29,346 nucleotides of DNA from an uncultured Clostridium sp. (GTDB taxonomy: Bacteria > Bacillota > Clostridia > TANB77 > CAG-508). Positions 23,424-29,346 of this stretch are shown here, piece by piece. Within the stretch, counting starts at the first letter, position 1; every line of letters starts with the position of its first letter. The notes beneath the pieces are model-generated. The model was not told the DNA's origin and ran no database searches. It saw only the letters and a program-made list of their open reading frames with translations. The position numbers and the translations under genes are program-made. The stretch is from the NCBI GenBank assembly GCA_958413095.1, contig CATYUF010000022.1, forward strand, positions 1 through 29,346. Reading direction: 5' to 3'.

Positions 23424-24785
23424 ATGAGAAAATATTTTGGAACAGATGGAATCAGAAGAATTGCTAATACTGAATTAACACCAGAATTAGTATATAAAGT
23501 AGCAAAAGCAGGAGCATATGTTTTATCAAAACATACAGACCATACTCCTACAATATTAATAGGAAGAGATACTCGTATTTCTGGTACTTTAATTGAAAGT
23601 GCAATGACAGCAGGGTTTTTAAGCTATGGAGCAAATGTAAAATTATTAGGTGTTATACCAACTCCAGCAGTTGCATATTTAACTAGAAAATTGAATGCAG
23701 ATGCAAGTGTGGTAATTTCAGCTTCACATAATACTTTTGAGTTTAATGGTATAAAATTCTTTAGTAATAAAGGAATGAAAATACCAGATACTTTGGAAGA
23801 AGAAATTGAAGAAGTTATGGAATCTGGTAAATTAGAAGAGTTAACAGCTAAAAATGAAAAAATAGGAACATCAGAATATAGATTGGATTTAATGGACGAA
23901 TATGTATATTTCTTCAGAAAGAATTTTGATGACAATATTGATAAATATATAAATGATGATTTTGTTGTAGGTGTTGATACAGCAAATGGTGCAACATATC
24001 AAGTTGCAGAAAAAGTATTTAAAGCATTAGGAATAAAATATAAAATTATAAATAATAATCCTGATGGAATTAATATAAATCAAAATTGTGGTTCAACACA
24101 TTTAGAAAACTTGAAAAAGTTTGTAGTAGAAAATAGATTAAACTTGGGTATAGCATATGATGGTGACGGAGATAGATGTTTAGCAGTTGATGAAAATGGA
24201 AATGAAATAGATGGAGATAAATTGCTTGCAATTATTTCTACAAATTTAAGAAAAAAAGGTAAATTAAATAAAGATACAATAGTTGCAACTGTTATGAGTA
24301 ATTTAGGATTAAATAAATTTACAAGAGATAATGGACTAGAATTGTTACAAACTAAAGTTGGTGATAGATATGTTTTAGAGGAAATGTTAAAAGATGGATT
24401 TAATTTAGGTGGAGAACAATCAGGACATGTAATTTTATTAGATTACAATCCAACAGGAGATGGAATATTAACATCATTAATGCTAATTCAAACAATATTA
24501 GAAGAAGGAAAAAAAGCTTCTGAATTAGCTGATATGGTAAAACTATATCCCCAAATTTTAATAAATGCAAAAGTTAATTCTGATAAAAAATATGAATATA
24601 AAGAAAATCAAGAAATAAATGAAGCAATTAATAAATTAGAAAAAGAGTTTGCAGGAAATGGAAGAGTTTTAATAAGACCATCAGGAACAGAGCCATTAGT
24701 TAGGGTAATGATTGAAGGAGAAGACCAAGAATATATAACTAAAAAGGCTCAAGAGATAGCTAATTTGATAGAAAATAAATTGTAA
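23424..24785 (+). CDS. glmM: Phosphoglucosamine mutase
   Basis: Converts glucosamine-6-phosphate to glucosamine-1-phosphate on the way to UDP-GlcNAc for peptidoglycan and surface sugars. 453 aa, as expected. Seen: RKYFGTDGIRRIAN (2-15), VISASHNTFEFNGIKFF with catalytic Ser101, metal loop YDGDGDR (about 242-248), the sugar-binding GGEQSGH (about 328-334) and the phosphate-binding RPSGTEPLVRVM near residue 418. FEFNG after the serine distinguishes GlmM from phosphomannomutases. AAAGGAAG ribosome binding site. An essential housekeeping gene placed right after the capsule control genes. Confidence 0.97.
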   Translation: MRKYFGTDGIRRIANTELTPELVYKVAKAGAYVLSKHTDHTPTILIGRDTRISGTLIESAMTAGFLSYGANVKLLGVIPTPAVAYLTRKLNADASVVISASHNTFEFNGIKFFSNKGMKIPDTLEEEIEEVMESGKLEELTAKNEKIGTSEYRLDLMDEYVYFFRKNFDDNIDKYINDDFVVGVDTANGATYQVAEKVFKALGIKYKIINNNPDGININQNCGSTHLENLKKFVVENRLNLGIAYDGDGDRCLAVDENGNEIDGDKLLAIISTNLRKKGKLNKDTIVATVMSNLGLNKFTRDNGLELLQTKVGDRYVLEEMLKDGFNLGGEQSGHVILLDYNPTGDGILTSLMLIQTILEEGKKASELADMVKLYPQILINAKVNSDKKYEYKENQEINEAINKLEKEFAGNGRVLIRPSGTEPLVRVMIEGEDQEYITKKAQEIANLIENKL

Positions 24786-24818
24786 TAAAAATGTAAAATA
24801 ACTGTAATGTGAATAAAA

Positions 24819-24847
24819 TTGAACAAAGAATATATAAATGTTAAAAT
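24819..24847 (+). promoter_or_regulatory. Promoter of the small membrane protein gene
   Basis: TTGAAC (24819-24824), 17-nt spacer, TAAAAT (24842-24847), about 35 nt before the GTG start. Confidence 0.55.
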
Positions 24848-24881
24848 ATAAATATAACATAAGAAGATAGGGGGAAGCAAG

Positions 24882-25220
24882 GTGTTTATTTTTGATATAT
24901 CAAATCCATTTACATTACTATTGATGCTTGCAGCAACAATTTTATTAATATTTTTATCACAAGAGTTAAAGAAAAGCTATATATCAGGAATTGTATTGTT
25001 TTCATATATAACTTTATTAATACTACAAGTGTTACAATTAGTTACATTGGCAGAAGAGTTAAGATATTTAACACCAGTTTTAGGAAGATGTATAGCAATA
25101 GATTTTGTGTTTATTTTAATATCATTTTTCTCCTATTTATGGGTGGATGATATGGAAGCTAAAAAGTTGGGAATAAAAAGTGTAGATAATAGTTTAGACT
25201 GGTTTTGGAAAAATGTATAA
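24882..25220 (+). CDS. Small three-helix membrane protein, unknown
   Basis: 112 aa, not recognised. GTG start at 24882 with GGGGG 8 nt upstream and its own promoter argue that it is real. Seen: membrane segments at about residues 9-25, 33-57 and 70-87, a short positively charged loop (ELKKSY) after the first, and a hydrophilic C-terminus VDDMEAKKLGIKSVDNSLDW ending in FWKNV. By the positive-inside rule the first loop is probably cytoplasmic. There is no catalytic motif. It sits alone between glmM and a convergent asd. Confidence 0.7.
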   Translation: MFIFDISNPFTLLLMLAATILLIFLSQELKKSYISGIVLFSYITLLILQVLQLVTLAEELRYLTPVLGRCIAIDFVFILISFFSYLWVDDMEAKKLGIKSVDNSLDWFWKNV

Positions 25221-25295
25221 TTAAAAGAGTTTTTGGTTTCATATGAATGACATAAATAGATGTTTTAAATTAAAAATAAAGGGAAATTAAATTCG

Positions 25296-25343
25296 AGCTG
25301 ATAGCTATTTTATATTAAATAATATATAAAATAGCTATCAGCT
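25296..25343. terminator. 20-bp perfect palindrome, probable bidirectional stop
   Basis: 25296-25315 is the exact reverse complement of 25324-25343, with an 8-nt loop; the stem includes AGCTGATAGCTATTTTATAT. It lies between the convergent membrane-protein gene and asd. T-runs after either arm are short, but stem length and position favour a bidirectional terminator. The remaining intergenic sequence (25221-25437) is AT-rich with nothing else seen. Confidence 0.65.
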
Positions 25344-25437
25344 TATTATTGCTTAGAAAGAATTAATACAATTTTATAATTTTTATATTATTTTATATTT
25401 AATTTGTTTATGAATATTTTTATTTGTTTTTATCGTT

Positions 25438-26439
25438 TTATTTATATGAATTCTCAATTAACTTTTCTAAAATTTGAATAGCATTACTAGCAGCACCTTT
25501 CCTAAGGTTATCAGAAACTACCCATAGATTAAGTCCATTTTCTACACTAAAATCTCGTCTAATTCTTCCAACAAATACTTCATCATAACCATCAGCTTTT
25601 GTTGCAATAGGATAATAATTTTTCTCTAAATCATCTACAACTATAATTCCTGGGAAGTTTTGAAGAAGAATTTTAACATCATAAATATCAAAATCTTTTT
25701 CTAATTCAATATTAATTGATTCGCTATGACAATTAATTACTGGTACACGAACTGCAGTTGCTGTTATAGGTAATTTAGGTTTATGTAAGATTTTTCTTGT
25801 TTCATCAATCATTTTATGTTCTTCTTTTGTATAACCATCATCCATAAATATATCTATTTGAGGTAGACAGTTATTAAAGATAGGATATGGGAATTTTTTG
25901 GGTTCAAATCCCTCAAAGCCGTTTTTCAAGTCTTCGATTCCTTCACGACCAGCACCAGAAACAGCCTGATATGTAGAATACACAATTCTTTTAATTCCAT
26001 ATTTTTCATCTAAAGGTTTTAATGGAACAACTGCTTGAATTGTTGAGCAATTTGGATTTGCAATAATTCCCGAATTATTATAAATATCACCAGGGTTTAC
26101 TTCTGGAACAACTAAAGGAACATCAGGATTCATTCTATAAAAACTACTATTATCTATACATATACATTTTTTTGAGACTGCAATAGGAATATATTTTCTT
26201 GATGTTTCACCACCAGCACAAAAAATTGCATAATCAAATCCTGAATTAAAAGAGTTTTCTGTTAATTCTTGAATAATGTAGTTAGTTTCCATGAATTCTA
26301 ACTTAGTTCCAGCAGATTTTTTTGACGAAAACAAAGTGAATTGAAGATTAGAAAAATCTTTTTCTTCTAGAACTTTTAAGGCAGTTCTACCTACTAAACC
26401 AGTAGCACCAATAATTGCTACTTTATATTTTTTTTGCAT
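25438..26439 (-). CDS. asd: Aspartate-semialdehyde dehydrogenase
   Basis: Makes aspartate-4-semialdehyde from aspartyl phosphate with NADPH, the branch point to lysine/diaminopimelate, threonine and methionine. 333 aa, normal. Seen: NADP-binding IIGATGLVGRT (9-19), SSKKSAGTKL (38-47), FCAGGETSRKY (73-83), NPNCSTIQ with catalytic Cys131 (129-136), YQAVSGAGREGI (157-168) and RVPVINCHSESINIE with the catalytic His near residue 244. AGGAGG stands 8 nt upstream of the ATG. Monocistronic, divergent from feoA with a leader of about 140 nt; diaminopimelate from this route feeds peptidoglycan. Confidence 0.96.
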   Translation of the reverse strand: MQKKYKVAIIGATGLVGRTALKVLEEKDFSNLQFTLFSSKKSAGTKLEFMETNYIIQELTENSFNSGFDYAIFCAGGETSRKYIPIAVSKKCICIDNSSFYRMNPDVPLVVPEVNPGDIYNNSGIIANPNCSTIQAVVPLKPLDEKYGIKRIVYSTYQAVSGAGREGIEDLKNGFEGFEPKKFPYPIFNNCLPQIDIFMDDGYTKEEHKMIDETRKILHKPKLPITATAVRVPVINCHSESINIELEKDFDIYDVKILLQNFPGIIVVDDLEKNYYPIATKADGYDEVFVGRIRRDFSVENGLNLWVVSDNLRKGAASNAIQILEKLIENSYK

Positions 26440-26465
26440 AATATAATCCTCCTATAAAATTATAT

Positions 26466-26486
26466 GTATTAAACTATATTTAATAC
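26466..26486. promoter_or_regulatory. Dyad in the asd leader
   Basis: GTATTAAA (26466-26473) and TTTAATAC (26479-26486) are perfect 8-bp inverted repeats 5 nt apart, 27 nt upstream of the asd ATG. A protein-binding operator is possible; the AT-rich stem is weak as RNA. Confidence 0.35.
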
Positions 26487-26587
26487 ATACATGATTCATA
26501 CAAATATTAATTAATAAATTGTAATTGCTTGGTATTTATAGAAAATATTAAAATAAGAACTATAAATTATATATGCATTATGATTAT

Positions 26588-26616
26588 ATATTATTTTTTG
26601 TAGAATTAAAAGTCAA
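26588..26616 (-). promoter_or_regulatory. Probable asd promoter
   Basis: On the minus strand TTGACT (26611-26616), 17-nt spacer, TAATAT (26588-26593). It faces away from the feoA promoter region. Confidence 0.5.
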
Positions 26617-26637
26617 TTGTTAAAAAAATTATTTTAC

Positions 26638-26666
26638 TTGTAACTAATTACTAAATTTAGAATAAT
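26638..26666 (+). promoter_or_regulatory. Possible feoAB promoter
   Basis: TTGTAA (26638-26643), 17-nt spacer, AATAAT (26661-26666), shortly before the AAAGGAGG ribosome binding site. No clear Fur-type inverted repeat was seen over it. Confidence 0.4.
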
Positions 26667-26696
26667 ATAGTAGTAGACATAAAGGAGGTAGTATAT

Positions 26697-26933
26697 ATGC
26701 AACTAAAAAATTTAAGTTTATTACCAATTAATAGATATGGAATAGTAAAAAATATAATTGGAGAAGAAAACACAAAAAGAAGATTACTAGACTTAGGATT
26801 AGTAAAGGGAACAAAAGTAAGACCTGTTTTAGATAGTCCGTCAAATGGATTAAGAGCATATGAGTTTAGAAGTAGTTTAATAGCAATAAGAAAAGAAGAT
26901 GCTGAGAATATAGACATTGATAATATAAGTTGA
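26697..26933 (+). CDS. feoA: Ferrous iron transport protein A
   Basis: 78 aa SH3-like cytoplasmic protein that supports FeoB activity. Seen: LSLLPINRYGIVKNIIG, RRLLDLGLVKGTKVRPVLDS (the LxxLGLxxGT core) and ALR-type ending SSLIAIRKEDAENI, matching FeoA size and pattern. AAAGGAGG ribosome binding site. It is 95 nt upstream of feoB on the same strand, the usual order. Confidence 0.93.
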   Translation: MQLKNLSLLPINRYGIVKNIIGEENTKRRLLDLGLVKGTKVRPVLDSPSNGLRAYEFRSSLIAIRKEDAENIDIDNIS

Positions 26934-27028
26934 AAAAATAATGACTTCACAAAGTTATAATTAATTGTAAATAATGGGGTATAGAAGAGTATTTATTAAA
27001 AATCTAAATATTATTATAGGAGGCAAGA

Positions 27029-29266
27029 ATGAATTTTACTGAGAACTTTCAAAAAAGAAGTAGGTTAAAAAATGAAAGTAAAGAAGAATATAGAATAGCA
27101 TTAGCAGGAAATCCTAATGTTGGAAAGTCTACAATATTTAATAATTTAACTGGAATGCATCAACATACAGGAAATTGGACAGGAAAAACAGTAGCAAATG
27201 CAACAGGAGAATGTATATATAAAGAACAAAAGTATACATTTATAGATCTTCCTGGTACATATTCTATAATGTCAAATTCAGAAGAAGAGGAAATTGCTAG
27301 AGATTATATATGTTTTGGAAATCCAGATACCACAGTAGTTGTAGTAGATGCAACAACGCTAGAAAGAAATCTTAATTTAGTATTTCAAATAATGGAGATA
27401 ACAGATAATGTTATATTATGTGTAAATCTTCTAGATGAGGCTAAAAAGAAAAAAATAAAAGTAGATTTGAAAAAATTATCAACTGAATTAGGAATACCTG
27501 TGGTAGGTACTGTTGCAAGGAATAAAAGAACATTAGATAAATTATTAGAGACTATAAAAAAGGCTTGCGAAAATAAAATAGATATAATACCTAAAAGAGT
27601 AATATATCAAGAAAACATAGAAAATGCAATTACAAAATTAACAAAAGTATTAAATGAAAAATATTCTTTGAATGAAAATATGTATAGATGGATTAGTTTA
27701 AAAATTATAGATGGTGAAGAAAAAATTATAAAATCTATTGAAAAGAATTTAGGAATAGAGATTTTAGAAAATAAAGAAATACAATCGCTAATAGGAGATA
27801 TAGAACAAGAAGATGCAGAAAAAGTAGTTATAGAAAAAGAAAATGCAAAAGAAAAATATATAAAAAAAGTAGCTAAGAAAATAGAAGAGGAAAAGGCAAC
27901 AGTAGAAAATACTAAGGAAAATAATTGTAATATAAATTATAAAGATATAATAATTTCAAAAATAGTAGAAACAGCAGAAAAAGTTTCAAATAAAGTATGT
28001 ATATTTGAAGATAAAAATTATTCAGAAAGAGATAGGAAAATAGACAAAATATTAACTTCAAAAAAATATGGTATTCCAATAATGTTCCTTTTTCTTGGAT
28101 TAATATTTTGGCTTACAATTGTAGGAGCAAATTATCCATCGCAATTTTTATTTGATATGTTTAGTAAATTTCAAGAAAAATTAATAAACTTTGCAACATA
28201 TATAAACTGCCCAACTTGGTTATCTGACATGTTAATATTAGGAGTTTATCAAACTTTAACTTGGGTAGTTTCAGTAATGCTTCCACCAATGGCAATATTT
28301 TTTCCATTGTTCACTATTTTAGAAGACTTAGGTTATTTACCTAGAATAGCTTTTAATATGGATGGATTTTTCAAGAAAGCCTGTTGTTCAGGAAAACAGA
28401 TGATTACAATGTGCATGGGATTTGGATGTAATGCTTGTGGAGTAACAGGCTCTAGAATAATAAATTCGCCAAGAGAGAGATTAATTTCTATAATTACAAA
28501 CAATTTAGTACCTTGTAATGGAAGATTCCCATTTTTAATTACAATAGCAACAATATTTATAGCAGGAACAATGCAAGGAATAGGAGCATCTATAATATCT
28601 ACAATTTCAGTTATGTTGGTTATAGTATTAGGAATATTTTTAACATTAGTAATATCTAAAATACTTTCTAAAACAATTTTAAAAGGTATGCCATCATCAT
28701 TTATACTAGAAATGCCACCATATAGAAAACCACAATTTTGTAAAATTTTTGTAAGGTCAATATTTGATAGAACATTATTTATATTAGGAAGAGCAGTAGC
28801 AGTAGCAATGCCTGCTGGGCTAGTTATATGGTTATTTGCAAATATCGGAATAAATGGAAGTAGTATATTAGATTTAATAGTAAGTTTTTTAGACCCATTT
28901 GCACGATTAATGGGATTAGATGGATATATATTAACAGGATTTATTTTAGGAATACCAGCAAATGAAATAGTTTTACCTATAATATTAATGTGCTACCTTC
29001 AAGGAAAAGCATTAATAAATATAGAAGATACTTTTGCAATAGGAGAAATATTAAAACAAAATGGTTGGACTATATTAACAGCAATAAATGTGATGATATT
29101 TACCATATTACATTTTCCATGTGCTACCACATTATTAACAATAAAGAAAGAAACAGGAAAAATGAGATGGGTGGTATTAAGCTTTTTAATTCCAACTGTA
29201 TGTGGAATAATAATTTGTATGTTAACAAATTTGATATTTAATTTTGGGAAAATTGTATTTTTATAA
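27029..29266 (+). CDS. feoB: Ferrous iron transport protein B
   Basis: 745 aa membrane Fe(II) transporter with an N-terminal GTPase. Seen: G1 GNPNVGKS (27-34), G2 region NWTGKT (49-54), G3 DLPGTYS (73-79), G4 NLLDE (133-137), helical FeoB cytosolic domain (about 190-260), a Lys/Glu-rich linker (about 258-325), then membrane segments from residue 348 with the two Gate domains. KQMITMCMGFGCNACGVTGS (456-475) is the Cys-containing membrane motif of the clostridial type, followed by RIINSPRERL. AGGAGG upstream. The end of the gene is complete; the window stops 80 nt later in the terminal repeat. The linker before the first membrane segment is longer than I expect for the family. Confidence 0.95.
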   Translation: MNFTENFQKRSRLKNESKEEYRIALAGNPNVGKSTIFNNLTGMHQHTGNWTGKTVANATGECIYKEQKYTFIDLPGTYSIMSNSEEEEIARDYICFGNPDTTVVVVDATTLERNLNLVFQIMEITDNVILCVNLLDEAKKKKIKVDLKKLSTELGIPVVGTVARNKRTLDKLLETIKKACENKIDIIPKRVIYQENIENAITKLTKVLNEKYSLNENMYRWISLKIIDGEEKIIKSIEKNLGIEILENKEIQSLIGDIEQEDAEKVVIEKENAKEKYIKKVAKKIEEEKATVENTKENNCNINYKDIIISKIVETAEKVSNKVCIFEDKNYSERDRKIDKILTSKKYGIPIMFLFLGLIFWLTIVGANYPSQFLFDMFSKFQEKLINFATYINCPTWLSDMLILGVYQTLTWVVSVMLPPMAIFFPLFTILEDLGYLPRIAFNMDGFFKKACCSGKQMITMCMGFGCNACGVTGSRIINSPRERLISIITNNLVPCNGRFPFLITIATIFIAGTMQGIGASIISTISVMLVIVLGIFLTLVISKILSKTILKGMPSSFILEMPPYRKPQFCKIFVRSIFDRTLFILGRAVAVAMPAGLVIWLFANIGINGSSILDLIVSFLDPFARLMGLDGYILTGFILGIPANEIVLPIILMCYLQGKALINIEDTFAIGEILKQNGWTILTAINVMIFTILHFPCATTLLTIKKETGKMRWVVLSFLIPTVCGIIICMLTNLIFNFGKIVFL

Positions 29267-29292
29267 GAAAAATATGTGTTATTAATTAAAGA

Positions 29293-29346
29293 AAGAGGTT
29301 GTCCTAAAATAGGAACCCGATAACCATAAAATCCAGCTCAATAAGA
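29293..29346. repeat. Right copy of the window-end repeat (probable IS end)
   Basis: Reverse complement of positions 2-55 with two mismatches. It begins at AAGAGG 27 nt after feoB, contains TGTCCTAAAATAGGAACC and runs off the window end. See the left copy for interpretation. Confidence 0.6.

Noticed and set aside
26440..26590. Lysine riboswitch upstream of asd
   Set aside because: The leader is about 140 nt, extremely AT-rich and lacks the conserved purine-rich core; only a short dyad is present.
28990..29241. 83-aa plus-strand ORF inside feoB
   Set aside because: It lies wholly within feoB in another frame and has no recognisable features.
1..29346. The whole window as a composite transposon bounded by inverted IS ends
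   Set aside because: It contains argS, glmM, asd and other chromosomal core genes and no transposase; shared contig-end repeats explain the ends more simply.

Overview
The window is about 29.3 kb of very AT-rich DNA. It has strong AGGAGG-type ribosome binding sites, near-consensus sigma-A promoters with 17-nt spacers, AGA/ATA/TTA-rich codon use, and ordinary UGA stops with TGG for Trp. This fits a low-GC Bacillota chromosome, most likely a Clostridia-type (probably gut) bacterium. The species cannot be named from the sequence. Both ends run into the same roughly 54-nt repeat in opposite orientation (52 of 54 positions identical), so the window is probably one contig bounded by copies of a repeated, IS-like element. 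No RNA genes or CRISPR arrays were seen.

Layout. At 287-2669 lies an ABC exporter pair (BcrA-like ATPase plus ABC-2 permease with a large extracytoplasmic coiled coil). It converges, across a shared terminator, on deoD (minus strand, 2758-3471). argS (3757-5475) is divergent from deoD with its own promoter. Just after argS is a nested inverted-repeat element (5503-5720) with 42-bp perfect arms, then a small methionine-heptad coiled-coil protein (6012-6473) encoded by 21-bp tandem repeats. Next come an LCP-family ligase (6781-7824) and a VanZ-like membrane protein (7958-8455).

From 8461 to 23300 there is a complete Wzx/Wzy-type surface polysaccharide locus. An extended -10 promoter, preceded by a 10-bp tandem repeat, drives: an initiating phosphoglycosyl transferase, a PssD/PssE pair, a TupA-like ATP-grasp protein, a GT4 enzyme, a Wzy-like polymerase, an acyltransferase-3, a second GT4, a DUF6625 protein, a GT8 enzyme, a Wzx flippase and Ugd (nucleotide-sugar dehydrogenase). 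Separate promoters then serve the regulatory module: cpsC and cpsD (BY-kinase adaptor and kinase) and cpsB (PHP-type tyrosine phosphatase). glmM (23424-24785), supplying the UDP-GlcNAc precursor, and a small unknown membrane protein (24882-25220) follow.

The right end holds asd (minus strand, 25438-26439), divergent from feoA-feoB (26697-29266), a ferrous iron uptake pair.

How it works together: the lipid-linked repeat unit is started by the phosphoglycosyl transferase, extended by the glycosyltransferases, possibly decorated with acyl groups and (hypothesis) an amino acid on a uronic acid, flipped by Wzx and polymerised by Wzy. Chain length and flux are tuned by CpsBCD. The LCP protein, encoded just upstream, is a good candidate to attach the polymer to peptidoglycan. 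The most unusual signals are the nested inverted-repeat element after argS, the TupA-like/Ugd combination, the tandem repeat at the main capsule promoter, and the long charged tail on the BY-kinase.
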